Shown: positions 17,108 to 27,230, counted from the stretch's first letter. The stretch: 64,000 bases of DNA from Vibrio methylphosphonaticus (GCF_023634655.1 NZ_JAMKMS010000003.1:1-64000); one strand, 5' to 3'. Notes: generated by a model from the sequence alone, not told the origin. Numbers and translations are program-made.

Positions 17108-17941
17108 CTAAGCCAATGTATCCATTGGTATAAAGTCCATGTCATCGAATGTTTGGTTTTCCCCCAGCATTCCCCAGACAAAGCTATAATTCTGTGTGCC
17201 ACAGCCTGAATGAATCGACCAACTTGGCGACAACACCAACTCGTGGTTACGTACAACAAGATGTCGTGTTTCGGTCGGTTGACCCATCATGTGGAAAACG
17301 GCTTGTTCAGGTTTAATGTTGAAATAGAGGTAGGCTTCCATACGTCTTTCATGAGTATGCGCAGGCATGGTGTTCCACACGCTTCCTGGAGCTAAGTGCG
17401 TGATACCCATGCACAGTTGGCACGTTTCAACGACATCGGGATGCAGATATTGATTAATGACACGTTGGTTAGAGGTTTCTAAGCTGCCTAATTCAACCAG
17501 TCTGGCGTCACTTTTTGTGATCCGTTTGCTCGGTAAACTCTTGTGTGCTGGTGCACTTAATCCGTAAACCAGTGCATCACCCTCTTTCTTTGCAATTTCT
17601 ATGCTTTTAGATCCTTGCCCAACATACAACACATCCAATGTACGTAGCTCATAGGCTTGGCCATCTACAGTAACGGTGACCTCGCCTTGCAAGCAAGCCA
17701 AACCCATCTCGCGGCGTTGTAAAAAATAGTCTGTACCAAACGATTTATTATCGATCCATTCCTCAAGCACTAAGGGCGTATCTGTAGGGCATATCCCAAT
17801 CGCAACGGCTCTATCGATATGGCTGTAGGCGAGCTTTACGCGAGATTGCTCAAATAGATCGTCAATCAAAAACTCTTGCCGTAGCTGAGCTGTTGAGTAT
17901 TTCTTTACGTCATTTGGATTTGCGGAGTACTTGGTTTGCAT
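17108..17941 (-). CDS. kduI: 5-dehydro-4-deoxy-D-glucuronate isomerase (KduI)
   Basis: 277 aa, matching the usual 278 aa. The cupin metal site is present: AHTHERRMEAYLYF gives His195, His197 and Glu202, with a further His in SWSIHSGCGTQNYSF. The enzyme converts the open-chain form of the unsaturated uronate to 3-deoxy-D-glycero-2,5-hexodiulosonate. It is the first gene of the minus-strand kduI-dctP-dctQ-dctM-iclR operon (19 bp to dctP). The next steps (KduD, KdgK, KdgA) are not in this window and must be encoded elsewhere. The 348-bp upstream region carries operator-like palindromes. Confidence 0.95.
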   Translation of the reverse strand: MQTKYSANPNDVKKYSTAQLRQEFLIDDLFEQSRVKLAYSHIDRAVAIGICPTDTPLVLEEWIDNKSFGTDYFLQRREMGLACLQGEVTVTVDGQAYELRTLDVLYVGQGSKSIEIAKKEGDALVYGLSAPAHKSLPSKRITKSDARLVELGSLETSNQRVINQYLHPDVVETCQLCMGITHLAPGSVWNTMPAHTHERRMEAYLYFNIKPEQAVFHMMGQPTETRHLVVRNHELVLSPSWSIHSGCGTQNYSFVWGMLGENQTFDDMDFIPMDTLA

Positions 17942-18187
17942 CGTGTTCCCTAATGATTGCGGCTTTTAAATATAGTACCAACCATTCAAATATGATCAAT
18001 GCCGTTCATATGAGAACGAATGTGAACGTGATCAATGATCGCTAAAATATAAAAAAACATGCTGTATTTTTGAGCAAGATCGCAATTTAAAACAACGTTT
18101 CAATATGCGCGTTTGACCTGATTTGTGACCGTTACTGTGGGAATCGTAAGATACAAAAATCATTAGGGGATTGTGATGGTAAAGAAG
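17942..18187 (-). promoter_or_regulatory. Promoter/operator region of the kduI-TRAP operon
   Basis: No gene. Between 17990 and 18045 there is a group of symmetrical elements: TGATCA at both ends, GTTCA and TGAAC half-sites, and CGTTC-n6-GAACG in the middle. TGTGAACGTGATCA also resembles a CRP half-site. The neighbouring IclR regulator and CRP are the natural candidates to bind. Confidence 0.5.
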
Positions 18188-18236
18188 CCGCAATGACTCA
18201 TCGATCTTTCGACAAAAGAATCATTAAGCGGCCTCA
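18180..18236 (-). terminator. Probable terminator of aldA
   Basis: Imperfect stem GCCGCAATGACTC (18187-18199) with GAATCATTAAGCGGC (18218-18232), followed on the minus strand by CTTCTTTA. It lies about 55 bp behind the aldA stop codon. Confidence 0.5.
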
Positions 18237-18289
18237 AAAAGCTTACTAGGTTAAACACCGAAGCTCATGTTTTATGGTTCTGACAATCA

Positions 18290-19723
18290 TCAAGATTGCA
18301 TATAAACAACTTGAGTGCTGAGGTACTCGTAAAGACCATGTTTGCCATCAGCTCCCCCGATTCCGGACTTTCTAACCCCTGCGTGAAACCCTTGCATCGC
18401 TTCAAAATTTTCTCGATTGATGTACGTCTCACCAAACTCTAGCATCTTCACCGCGTGCAGTGCCTTTGAGAGATCTTTAGTGTAAATTGAAGAAGTAAGG
18501 CCATATTCACAGTCATTGGCGTAATCTATTGCTTCATCGAGTGAGTCAACGATTTGTATGGGGAGTACCGGTCCAAACGTTTCTAACTTCATGATGTCCA
18601 TGGAGTTCTCACATTCACTCAGTACAGTAGGAAGGAAGTAGTGTCCTTTTTCGTTAGCGGCCCTTGAACCACCACACTCTAACTTAGCGCCCTGAGCTAT
18701 CGCTTTATCCACCGACGCTTGAACCTTTTCTAGCCCTTGTCGATTGACCAGTGGGCCCATTTCTATATCGCTCTCTTCAAGTGGGTTTCCATATCGAGTC
18801 GCTTCCATTTCATGTGTGATTTTTGCAATAAACTCTTCGGCAATGCCGCGTTGTACATATACGCGCTCTGCACAATTACACACTTGGCCCGAATTGATTA
18901 TACGGGAGTCACGAATGGCCTTAACCGCTAGGCCAATGTCCGCATCATCCAAGACAATAGCAGGCGCTTTGCCACCTAGCTCCAAATTTAACTTAGTTAT
19001 ATTTGGCGCAGCAGCCGCCATGATATTTTCACCTGTTTTAACGCTACCCGTGAAGCTAATCATGTCAATTTTTGGGCTTCCTGAAAGTGCTGCACCTACA
19101 TTCCCCTTCCCTGAAATAACATTGAATACACCATCAGGAAGATCAGTTTCAGCCACAAGTTTTGCAAACTCAAAACAGTTGTTAGGTGTCTCTTCACTTG
19201 GCTTAATAACAATCGTATTGCCTGTTATAAGCGCAGGCGCCATCTTTCGAGCAATCAAAAAGAACGGGAAATTCCACGGTAAAATACCCGCAACAACTCC
19301 AATTGGCTTTCTAAATAGAAAGATATTTTCTCCTTGGCGGTCACTGGTAATAATTTCACCTTCAATACGACGCGCCCACTCGGACATGTAATCGATATAG
19401 TCAGCGGTAAACTGCACTTCAACCATTGCCAAATCCATGGTTTTACCTTGTTCTTCACTGATCACACGCGCTAAGTGATCTTTGTTATCACGAACTTTAC
19501 TCGCGATGGCGCGAAGATACTGTGCACGTTCAATAGCAGGCTTGCCCGCCCACTTACGTTTAGCGACTGTCGCCGCTTCTAACGCATTTTGAATAGCGCC
19601 GTTGTCTGAATCCGGTATGGTCGAAATTAATGCTTCCGTTGCGGGATTGAATACTTCTATACGACTTTCGCTTTCGGTAAACGCGCCATTAATAAAGTTT
19701 TGGTAGTTTCTGATTTCATCCAT
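18290..19723 (-). CDS. aldA: Lactaldehyde dehydrogenase (AldA)
   Basis: 477 aa; E. coli AldA has 479. NAD-dependent aldehyde dehydrogenase landmarks: PWNFPFFLIARKMAPALITGNTIVIKPSE, FTGSVKTG, LELGGKAPAIVL (catalytic Glu) and NSGQVCNCAERVYV (catalytic Cys). It oxidises L-lactaldehyde, the product of rhamnulose-1-phosphate cleavage, to L-lactate. It follows lldD on the minus strand (140-bp gap) and ends the rhamnose half of the island. AGGAGAG precedes the start. Confidence 0.92.
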   Translation of the reverse strand: MDEIRNYQNFINGAFTESESRIEVFNPATEALISTIPDSDNGAIQNALEAATVAKRKWAGKPAIERAQYLRAIASKVRDNKDHLARVISEEQGKTMDLAMVEVQFTADYIDYMSEWARRIEGEIITSDRQGENIFLFRKPIGVVAGILPWNFPFFLIARKMAPALITGNTIVIKPSEETPNNCFEFAKLVAETDLPDGVFNVISGKGNVGAALSGSPKIDMISFTGSVKTGENIMAAAAPNITKLNLELGGKAPAIVLDDADIGLAVKAIRDSRIINSGQVCNCAERVYVQRGIAEEFIAKITHEMEATRYGNPLEESDIEMGPLVNRQGLEKVQASVDKAIAQGAKLECGGSRAANEKGHYFLPTVLSECENSMDIMKLETFGPVLPIQIVDSLDEAIDYANDCEYGLTSSIYTKDLSKALHAVKMLEFGETYINRENFEAMQGFHAGVRKSGIGGADGKHGLYEYLSTQVVYMQS

Positions 19724-19863
19724 GTTGTGCTCTCCTCGTTTTTAGGCTGTGCAAAGCCCATGCACCGTTTCGTCGCACATTGGCCTTGCTGTTTTAACTG
19801 ATGCTTATCTACTGATTATTAATAGTTAGCCACTTAGTCTGCGTGGCGTTCTACTAATCCGAA

Positions 19864-21003
19864 TTATTTGTGGTTATAAAGGGAGTGTTGCGCTATTTCA
19901 GAAATCGATTTGGCTCCAGTGAGCGTCATGGCAACACGTATTTCTTGCTCGTAAAGCCCCAGTAGTTCCTTAACACCTTCTTCGCCCTTAGCGGCCAATG
20001 CATAGACATAAGAGCGTCCTATTAATGAGCAATCAGCGCCAAGTGCCAACATCTTCACGACATCGAGACCGCTGCGAATGCCAGAGTCAACCAATAGCTT
20101 AATCTCACCACTGACCGAGTCCGCAATGCGAGGTAACGCCTCTGCCGTTGAAAGCACACCGTCAAGTTGTCTTCCCCCGTGGTTGGACACGACAATGCCA
20201 TCGGCTCCAAATAGCACAGCATCTTTCGCATCCTGATTGTCTAGAATCCCCTTTATGACCATGGGTCCATCCCAGTACTCTCGGATCCACTCTAGGTCTT
20301 TCCAAGAAATCGACGGGTCAAAATTAGCACCTAGCCAGCCAATATAGTCATCTAAACTGGTCGTTTTTCCTCGGTATACTGAAATATTTCCTAGATCGTG
20401 GGGCTTACCGCGAAGTCCAACATTGATCGCCCAATCAGGATGAGTCATCGCTTGCAGAACTCGACGTACCGGAGCGTGTTTACCGCTCATACCCGAATGC
20501 TTATCACGGTAACGCGCACCTGGCACTGGCATATCAACCGTAAAAACTAATGTTGTCACCCCTGCCGCTTTCGCGCGCTCTAAGACACTTTTCATGAAGC
20601 CACGATCCTTTAGCACGTAAAGCTGAAACCACATTGGTCGCCGTATTGCGGGTGCAACCTCTTCAATGGGACATATTGAAACGGTCGATAAAGTAAAAGG
20701 AATACCCTTTTGAGCGGCGGCTTGAGCGGCTTGCACTTCACCGCGACGAGAATACATTCCAGTGATCCCAACTGGCGCCAAAGCGATGGGTAGGTCTAGC
20801 TTTTCACCAAACAGATCAATAGAAACATCGAGATTGGACATATCACGAAGTACATTTTGTCTCAGGCGCACTTGTTGCAGGGCTTCGGTGTTTCTCTGCA
20901 TGGTTTGCTCTTGGTTGGCACCTCCGTCAATATAATCAAACAGAAACTGAGGCAATTTTGACTTTGCAGCTTGACGAAAATCTGAGGGTGAAGAGATGAC
21001 CAT
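19864..21003 (-). CDS. lldD: L-lactate dehydrogenase, FMN-dependent (LldD)
   Basis: 379 aa; the family is usually 380-396. Alpha-hydroxy-acid oxidase landmarks: [13 protein letters not shown] at the start, [43 protein letters not shown] (active-site His and Arg) and [22 protein letters not shown] near the FMN phosphate. It passes electrons from L-lactate to quinone and yields pyruvate. Located between fucO and aldA, it completes L-lactaldehyde to L-lactate to pyruvate. A terminator and 358 bp separate it from fucO, so it probably has its own promoter. Confidence 0.92.
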   Translation of the reverse strand: MVISSPSDFRQAAKSKLPQFLFDYIDGGANQEQTMQRNTEALQQVRLRQNVLRDMSNLDVSIDLFGEKLDLPIALAPVGITGMYSRRGEVQAAQAAAQKGIPFTLSTVSICPIEEVAPAIRRPMWFQLYVLKDRGFMKSVLERAKAAGVTTLVFTVDMPVPGARYRDKHSGMSGKHAPVRRVLQAMTHPDWAINVGLRGKPHDLGNISVYRGKTTSLDDYIGWLGANFDPSISWKDLEWIREYWDGPMVIKGILDNQDAKDAVLFGADGIVVSNHGGRQLDGVLSTAEALPRIADSVSGEIKLLVDSGIRSGLDVVKMLALGADCSLIGRSYVYALAAKGEEGVKELLGLYEQEIRVAMTLTGAKSISEIAQHSLYNHK

Positions 21004-21255
21004 ATTTGTATATTTCCCAAAGTAAGTGGGGTTAACATTGCTTAATTAAGGCAAATGCTCATTGGTAGCGTCTGTATATTCATCAACCCTACCCATCAAG
21101 GTGTTAACGGTTGATTAACATCTAATTAGATAATAAGCATCTGCGCGCCTTCAAACCTTTAAAAAACCACCTTACTTTTGGCATTTGAGGGCAATTTCAT
21201 CAAGAAAGCCACCCCAGAGCTCACATATGCGCAACAAAAAGGACACATGATAGAC

Positions 21256-21285
21256 AACAAAAAGCCCGCATAGGAGCGAGCTTTT
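21256..21285 (-). terminator. Terminator of the upstream rha operon (after fucO)
   Basis: Stem AAAAGCCCGC with GCGAGCTTTT (one mismatch) around ATAGGA, followed on the minus strand by TTTTTGTTG. It lies about 80 bp behind the fucO stop codon. The remaining part of the 21004-21362 gap shows only AT-rich sequence, presumably the lldD promoter. Confidence 0.7.
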
Positions 21286-21362
21286 GAGTGAGTTTAGTCA
21301 GAGTGACCATCAGGTAGTATTGATGGGTCGTGAACGGAGAAGCAACCTAAATAGCGGTTTGA

Positions 21363-22514
21363 TTACATCGCTGCCATATACAGCTCTTCGACTTCTTTAG
21401 GTGTCGGCTGATGAGGGTTACCTCCAATACAGGGATCGGCCATCGCTTTATCTATCCATCCGCTAATGTCAGCATTTTTAATTCCCAAATGGCTGAACCC
21501 AGTAGGGATTTTTACTCTTTCCGATAAATCTCGGATAAGTCGAATAGCCAGTTCGGCACCATCTTTATCGCTCATATCCAGTGACGTCCCCATCATCGCT
21601 TCGGCAATGGTTTTGAAACGCTCAGGAACATACGCTGCGTTATACTCACAGATGTAAGGCAGCAATATTGCATTGCATACACCGTGAGGCAAATCGTGCG
21701 TCGCACCAGGCTGATGCGCCATAGCATGAACCAATCCTAAGCCTGCGCTATTAAACGCCATCCCAGCCAAGAACTGACCACAAGCTAGCTGCTCTCTCGC
21801 CTCGATATTGTTGCCATCTTCAACCGCTATAGGTAACCACTGAGTGATGATCTTTATCGCTTCAAGCGCGGTTGGATTCGTCAGCGTATGCGCACCGACT
21901 GTCGTATACGCTTCAATAGCGTGCGTCAGCGCATCCATACCGGTTGCAGCAGTAACATGAGCGGGTAATCCGACCATTAGATTTGCATCATTGACCGCTA
22001 TATCTGGAATTTGATGTGAATCGATGATCACCATTTTGACTTTTCTATCTTCATCGGTAATGACCGAATTAGAGGTCATCTCAGCCGCCGTGCCCGCCGT
22101 GGTATTGATGGCAACAAAATAAGCACCATCTCGAAGTACCTTTCCAACACCATCAAAATCACAAATGTCTTTGCCTGGATTGGCAACCATCGCTCTGATT
22201 GCTTTACAGCAATCCATTGGACTGCCACCTCCAACGGCAATAAAGCCATCACACCCCTGCTCTAAGTACACTTTATGCCCTGCTCGCACCAAACTGGCTG
22301 TTGGGTTGGGGGTCACCTTATCAAACAGCACATAGTCCAGCGATTGGCTTTTGAGCTCTTCAAAGAGGCCATCAAGCACGCCTAATTCAACCAAATTATT
22401 ATCAGTGACTAACATCAGCTTGGTTAACTTTTGCTCACTAAGAACTTGAACTGCATCCGTGATTGCACCTGCCCCTGTAAAGCTAAGTCGGGGTAAATTC
22501 AATGCAAATACCAT
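21363..22514 (-). CDS. fucO: Lactaldehyde reductase / 1,2-propanediol oxidoreductase (FucO)
   Basis: 383 aa; E. coli FucO has 382. Group III Fe-dependent alcohol dehydrogenase: GGGSPMDCCKAI (NAD site), NTTAGTAAEMTSNSVITDE, and metal ligands in MDALTHAIEAY, GLVHAMAHQPGATHDLPHGVCNA. It reduces L-lactaldehyde to L-1,2-propanediol, the fermentative exit of rhamnose breakdown. It follows rhaD by 11 bp on the minus strand. With AldA also present, the cell can switch between reduction and oxidation of lactaldehyde. Confidence 0.93.
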   Translation of the reverse strand: MVFALNLPRLSFTGAGAITDAVQVLSEQKLTKLMLVTDNNLVELGVLDGLFEELKSQSLDYVLFDKVTPNPTASLVRAGHKVYLEQGCDGFIAVGGGSPMDCCKAIRAMVANPGKDICDFDGVGKVLRDGAYFVAINTTAGTAAEMTSNSVITDEDRKVKMVIIDSHQIPDIAVNDANLMVGLPAHVTAATGMDALTHAIEAYTTVGAHTLTNPTALEAIKIITQWLPIAVEDGNNIEAREQLACGQFLAGMAFNSAGLGLVHAMAHQPGATHDLPHGVCNAILLPYICEYNAAYVPERFKTIAEAMMGTSLDMSDKDGAELAIRLIRDLSERVKIPTGFSHLGIKNADISGWIDKAMADPCIGGNPHQPTPKEVEELYMAAM

Positions 22515-22525
22515 AGTTAATACTC

Positions 22526-23350
22526 CTATAAATTGAACGTTTCTTTAAGATCTTGCATATCCTTTTCGCTCACTCCTTGAGGAATGAAACCGCTTGCCAA
22601 ACAGCCCAAAAACAGTTTTGCACCTTTGTTGGCAACATCAATATAATCAAAGGCTTCCAAAGCATCGCGTCCCGTTGCAACGGCGCCATGTTTTTCCCAA
22701 ACCGCAACATCAGCGTGCATCAGCTTTTCACGAGTACCATCTGCTATTTGCTGACTACCAGGCATGCAGTAAGGCACAACACCAATCCCCCGGGGAACGA
22801 AAGCACGGACTTCCGGCAGCATTTGCCAACACGCTTGGGTATAAGCTTGATCACTGTGCACATAGTCTGGGTGATGCGATAACATGATTAATTCGAGCGG
22901 ATGCGTGTGCACAACACATCGATCAGAAGAGCCTTGTTTTTGCTTTGCGATGATGATTTCAACGTGAGAAATAAATTCACTGGTTGGTGAGTAATCTGGC
23001 TGACCACGTCCCCCCCAAAGTAAGTGATACCCTTTCGCTTCATCGTCAATGCGCAACACACAACCTGCATCTTGAGGTGTGGTAAGCTCGCGAATTCGCT
23101 CACCAGTACCTTTTACAAAAAAGATATGACCGGCACTCTCTTTAGGAAATGAAAACTCTCCTACAGATTGAAGCGAACAATGGGGGAACGCAGTAAGATC
23201 CTCAGGGGCGTCACCAAAAACTTCAGTAAGGTCTACCGAAATGTTGCCACCATTGCGTTCAGCCCACTCTCTTTGCCACAGGTAGGTACCGACTTCCGTC
23301 ACTTTTGCGATTTCTTTAATTACCAATTCATTTAGCTCTATGTGTCTCAT
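22526..23350 (-). CDS. rhaD: Rhamnulose-1-phosphate aldolase (RhaD)
   Basis: 274 aa from the ATG at 23350, the same length as E. coli RhaD; the frame is open to a TTG at 23362. Class II aldolase family features: REWAERNGGNISVDL, HIFFVKGTGERIRE, and the zinc-site CVVHTHPLELIMLSH and AVWEKHGAVATGRDALEAFDYIDVANKGAKLFL. It cleaves L-rhamnulose 1-phosphate to dihydroxyacetone phosphate and L-lactaldehyde. It sits between rhaM and fucO in the operon. Confidence 0.94.
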   Translation of the reverse strand: MRHIELNELVIKEIAKVTEVGTYLWQREWAERNGGNISVDLTEVFGDAPEDLTAFPHCSLQSVGEFSFPKESAGHIFFVKGTGERIRELTTPQDAGCVLRIDDEAKGYHLLWGGRGQPDYSPTSEFISHVEIIIAKQKQGSSDRCVVHTHPLELIMLSHHPDYVHSDQAYTQACWQMLPEVRAFVPRGIGVVPYCMPGSQQIADGTREKLMHADVAVWEKHGAVATGRDALEAFDYIDVANKGAKLFLGCLASGFIPQGVSEKDMQDLKETFNL

Positions 23351-23385
23351 TGTATTGTCCAAAGTTTAGAAAACGGAAAACTGAA

Positions 23386-23712
23386 TTAGGCTAAGTAAAA
23401 GACCTGAGCTAATTCGCTAGATTTAGGGGAGTTGTCAGAGTTGGTTTCCATGATGTCTTTCATGAATAACCACCACTTTTGGCACTCGGGTGTTTTCGAT
23501 ACCTGTGCCCAACGCTGTTCACTTTCAATTTCGACGTAAGCAAAAAGCGTCGAGCTCTCTTCGTCTAAAAATATTGAGTAATGTCGCGCGCCTGCTTCTT
23601 TTAAAGCCAACGCCAATTCAGGCCATATTTCATCGTGCCTTTGCTTATAGATTTGATGACAATCTTTATAAACAGACATTTTGAACGCCTTTCTGATGAT
23701 TCCCTCGCTCAT
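23386..23712 (-). CDS. rhaM: L-rhamnose mutarotase (RhaM)
   Basis: 108 aa from the ATG at 23712, chosen because AAGGAG lies six bases upstream (an in-frame ATG at 23718 is too close to it). The sequence tracks E. coli RhaM almost throughout: IRKAFKMSVYKDCHQIYKQRHDEIWPEL (with the active-site His), FAYVEIESEQRWAQVSKT, CQKWWLFMKDIMETNSDNSP, ELAQVFYL. It interconverts the alpha and beta anomers of rhamnose so that the isomerase receives its preferred form. Confidence 0.95.
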   Translation of the reverse strand: MSEGIIRKAFKMSVYKDCHQIYKQRHDEIWPELALALKEAGARHYSIFLDEESSTLFAYVEIESEQRWAQVSKTPECQKWWLFMKDIMETNSDNSPKSSELAQVFYLA

Positions 23713-23722
23713 AGCCATCTCC

Positions 23723-24742
23723 TTACTTATTTTTTTTCAATAAGTTAATGATTTTTGGTAGCGCGATAACGCTGATCAGCATGACACCGATAATGATAGA
23801 CATCACAATTCCTGGGACGTTTAACAGTCCTAAACCAACGGTCACCAATCCCATAAGAAAGACAGACATCACTACACCGATGATGGTGCCCGACCCGCCT
23901 AATATGCTCACACCACCTAACACCACCATAGTGATGATATTAAGCTCCCAACCTAAAGCGATGGTTGGTCTGGTGCTGCCTAAGCGAGATGTCAACATGA
24001 TTGAGGCAATACCGCAAAATAGCCCAACAAGGGTGAATAGAATCAATTTGTGCCGAGCAACATTTATTCCAGAATAAAACGCCGCGGTTGGATTATTGCC
24101 GATGGCATAAGTTCTGCGGCCAAAGTTAGTTCGCTGCAGCAAAACATAAAATACGACGGCTAAAATCAAGAAACCGACAAACTCAAAACCCAATACCCAG
24201 ACCACATACCCTTGTCCAAAGTAAGCAAAAGACTCTGGATAGTTTTTAAGTGCCTGATCACCGAGCAATATGTAGGTAATACCCCTGAATAGGCTCATGG
24301 TGCCTATCGTCACCACAATAGAAGGTATGTTTAATCGTGTGACCAACAATCCATTAAATAAGCCGCATAGAACACCCACTAGCATTCCAGCTAAGCAAAT
24401 AGGTAGAACCCCCGCACCCGCTTCAGCAACAAAACCCATTGCTGTTGAACTCAAGGCAATAATTGACGCTACAGAAATATCAATTTCTCGGACAATAATG
24501 ACCAACGCCAACGGTAAAGCGATGATAGCCTTCTCAGAGAAATTGAAGGTTGCATCAGATAACGACCAAGGGTCTAGAAAATATGGTGATGCAAAGCTAT
24601 TAATAATAAATACACACACTACCGTAGCAAAGAGAAACGACTCCCAAGAAAACAGCCATCTAGGTAGTGCTTTATTATTTTCACCCTGATTATTGACGGG
24701 TTGGTTATTAATACTTTCCATTTTTGACATCCTTGTGTTCAT
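23723..24742 (-). CDS. rhaQ: Rhamnose ABC transporter permease (RhaQ type)
   Basis: 339 aa with a polar N-terminal extension of about 30 residues, then 8-10 hydrophobic segments. It belongs to the ribose/rhamnose-type BPD permease family (LVIIVREIDISVASIIALSS, LNIPSIVVTIGTMSLFRGITYILLGDQA, VVLGGVSILGGSGTIIGVVMSVFLMG). Start and the rhaP stop overlap (TAATG), which indicates translational coupling. With RhaP it forms the membrane channel of the importer. Confidence 0.92.
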   Translation of the reverse strand: MNTRMSKMESINNQPVNNQGENNKALPRWLFSWESFLFATVVCVFIINSFASPYFLDPWSLSDATFNFSEKAIIALPLALVIIVREIDISVASIIALSSTAMGFVAEAGAGVLPICLAGMLVGVLCGLFNGLLVTRLNIPSIVVTIGTMSLFRGITYILLGDQALKNYPESFAYFGQGYVVWVLGFEFVGFLILAVVFYVLLQRTNFGRRTYAIGNNPTAAFYSGINVARHKLILFTLVGLFCGIASIMLTSRLGSTRPTIALGWELNIITMVVLGGVSILGGSGTIIGVVMSVFLMGLVTVGLGLLNVPGIVMSIIIGVMLISVIALPKIINLLKKNK

Positions 24743-25725
24743 TACGACGCCTCCTGTACAGCTTTACGCAATATAATTCGACCTAGCTTTCTTTCGGAAC
24801 GAGAGTTAGCAACAACAGCGATTATGATCACAGCGCCAGAAATAGCCATTTGCCAAAAAGGAGAGACACCAATGACAGGTAGAGCATTGTTGATGATCCC
24901 TAGGAACAGCGCACCAAGCACGCATCCAATAACCGTGCCAGTCCCCCCAGCGATACTAACCCCTCCGATAACACAAGCGGCGATGACCTGAAGCTCAAAG
25001 CCATTGGCAATGTCGACGTAAGCGACGGCATAACGAGAAATCCAAAGGTAGCTTGCAACACCTGCGCACAAACCCGAAATAGTGAACGCGATAAACTGTT
25101 TCTTACCCACATCGACACCAATGTAATAGGCAGCTGTTGGGCTGTTGCCCGCAGCGTAGATTTTTCGGCCTAGTTGACGATGTTTCGTGAAGTAATACAT
25201 AACCGCAATGGCAATGATGGATGCCCAGCCAAGCAGAGGTAAACCTAGAATTTCTGTTCGGGGAATTTTTAGGAAGGTCTCACTCATCTGGTGCGCATTG
25301 ATCCACGCACCTTCACTTATCAGAAACACAGCGCCTCGATAAATACTCATCGTGCCCAAAGTCACAACTATCGCTGGGATCCCCATTTTCCAAACCAATA
25401 AGCCATTAATCATGCCCAGCACGGTTCCCAAGGCTGCACCAATCAAGATGATTACAGGTACTGGAAAGTCTGGGTAAACACTATTAATCGTCGCCACTAC
25501 CATGCCCGTTAAAGCCACATTGGCTGCCACTGACAAATCGATACAACGGGTGATAATCACCAGCATCTGCCCTAATGCTAAAATAATCAGAATAGAGGTG
25601 TCGTTGTATACGTTTAGCATATTATTGAACGCTAAGAACTCAGGTATGATGAACCCAATAGTGAATAATAAGGCAACCACAACAACAGCTAATTGTGCCT
25701 CTCTATTTTTTAATATATCTTTCAT
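24742..25725 (-). CDS. rhaP: Rhamnose ABC transporter permease (RhaP type)
   Basis: 327 aa, with the same fold as its neighbour and clearly a paralogue (MGIPAIVVTLGTMSIYRGAVFLISEGAW; CVIGGVSIAGGTGTVIGCVLGALFLGI). Its start overlaps the stop of the ATPase gene, and its stop overlaps the start of rhaQ, so the three are translationally coupled. The two permeases are expected to form a heterodimer. Confidence 0.92.
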   Translation of the reverse strand: MKDILKNREAQLAVVVVALLFTIGFIIPEFLAFNNMLNVYNDTSILIILALGQMLVIITRCIDLSVAANVALTGMVVATINSVYPDFPVPVIILIGAALGTVLGMINGLLVWKMGIPAIVVTLGTMSIYRGAVFLISEGAWINAHQMSETFLKIPRTEILGLPLLGWASIIAIAVMYYFTKHRQLGRKIYAAGNSPTAAYYIGVDVGKKQFIAFTISGLCAGVASYLWISRYAVAYVDIANGFELQVIAACVIGGVSIAGGTGTVIGCVLGALFLGIINNALPVIGVSPFWQMAISGAVIIIAVVANSRSERKLGRIILRKAVQEAS

Positions 25726-27230
25726 TATACGCCTCCCGTCACGCCAGTTGCTGCGCTAACCAGTCTTTCGGCTGTAAAGTCATCTCGCGTAAATTCTTGT
25801 ACTTGTAAGCCCTCACGCATCACAATGATTCGGTCAGCCATACCCATTATTTCAGGTAATTCTGACGACACCATGATTACGGCCAGTCCAGCGCCGGTTA
25901 ACTCAGACATGAACTCATGGACCGCTGCCTTCGAACCAATATCAATGCCCTTGGTTGGTTCATCCAAAATGATGATCTTAGGACGTGTGGCTAACCATTT
26001 ACTTATCACCACTTTTTGCTGATTACCACCGGATAAGTTTTCTACTTTTTCATGCCAACTCGGAGCTTTAACTCTCAATCGTTTGGCATACTGCTCAGCG
26101 AGATCGTACTCTTTGTCATCGTTCAAAAAACCATTGGGATGGACCGTATCGAGTTGGGGTAAGCCAATGTTTTGGTAAATAGGAAATTCGAGCACCGCAC
26201 CTTGACTTTGACGCTCTTCAGGGACGTAAACGATGCCCGCTTTGATCGCATCGTGTGGTGATTTTATCGACACCACTTTTCCATCGATTTCTATGCTTCC
26301 AGACGATTTTTTGGTGACACCATAAAGAGATTGCATCAGTTCAGTTCTACCAGCTCCGACGAGGCCATAGAACCCAAGAATTTCTCCTTGCCGAAGATTA
26401 AAACTGATGTCGTCAAATTCTGTTGGGTGGCTGTAGTTTTTGATATCAACCACTTTAGCGCCGATTTCTGCATCGACCTTGGGGTAAGCATTTTCAATGG
26501 TGCGACCGACCATCATGGCGACAAGGTCGGACTCTTCTACATTGGCAATCAAGCCATTATCAACATAGCAGCCATCTCTAAATACAGTGAACCTGTCTGC
26601 TATGGTGTAAATTTCATCGAATTTATGACTGATAAACATGATCGCGCAGCCTTTCTGCTGCAAGCGGCGAACGATGCCATAAAAGTCTTCAATTTCTCGG
26701 TGAGACAGAGCTGCGGTGGGCTCATCTAAAATAACCACACTGGCTTCAAAGGACAGTGCACGTGCAATAGCCACCATGTGTCTTTGTCCGATACTCAACT
26801 CTTTAAGTAATTTTTTGGGGTTCAATAGAGCATCAATTTCTTTTAGTATCCGCGTTGATTCTGCTTCCATCCCCTTCCAATCTAGAGAGCCAGACGGATG
26901 CGTCATGTAGTGACCCGCAAAGATGTTTTCTGCGACGCTGAGTTCGTCAAATAGCACTGTCTCTTGGTGAATGGCAGTGATCCCCAGCTTGCGCGCTTCA
27001 TCCGGGGTATCTAGCTTTACCTCTTGACCATTGAGGATCAATTTTCCATCAGTGGGCTGATGGATGCCGGTCATGACTTTAACTAAAGTAGATTTACCAG
27101 CTCCATTTTCACCGACTAAAGCTGTCACTTGGCCTGGATATAAATCGAGCTGAACATTGTCGAGCGCTTTCACACCTGGGAAATGCTTGCTGATGTTTCG
27201 TAGCGAAAAGATTGGTTTTACTTCTGACAT
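25725..27230 (-). CDS. rhaT: Rhamnose ABC transporter ATP-binding protein (RhaT type, duplicated NBD)
   Basis: 501 aa from the ATG at 27230 (AAAGG upstream; the frame extends to 27254). Two nucleotide-binding domains as in RbsA. The first has Walker A GENGAGKST, signature LSIGQRHMVAIARAL and Walker B VVILDEPTAAL. The second has a degenerate Walker A (GLVGAGRTEL), signature LSGGNQQKVVISKWL and Walker B IIILDEPTKGID. It powers rhamnose import with RhaP, RhaQ and the binding protein. The rhamnose assignment rests on context (rhaA, rhaB, rhaD, rhaM in the same operon). Confidence 0.93.
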   Translation of the reverse strand: MSEVKPIFSLRNISKHFPGVKALDNVQLDLYPGQVTALVGENGAGKSTLVKVMTGIHQPTDGKLILNGQEVKLDTPDEARKLGITAIHQETVLFDELSVAENIFAGHYMTHPSGSLDWKGMEAESTRILKEIDALLNPKKLLKELSIGQRHMVAIARALSFEASVVILDEPTAALSHREIEDFYGIVRRLQQKGCAIMFISHKFDEIYTIADRFTVFRDGCYVDNGLIANVEESDLVAMMVGRTIENAYPKVDAEIGAKVVDIKNYSHPTEFDDISFNLRQGEILGFYGLVGAGRTELMQSLYGVTKKSSGSIEIDGKVVSIKSPHDAIKAGIVYVPEERQSQGAVLEFPIYQNIGLPQLDTVHPNGFLNDDKEYDLAEQYAKRLRVKAPSWHEKVENLSGGNQQKVVISKWLATRPKIIILDEPTKGIDIGSKAAVHEFMSELTGAGLAVIMVSSELPEIMGMADRIIVMREGLQVQEFTRDDFTAERLVSAATGVTGGV

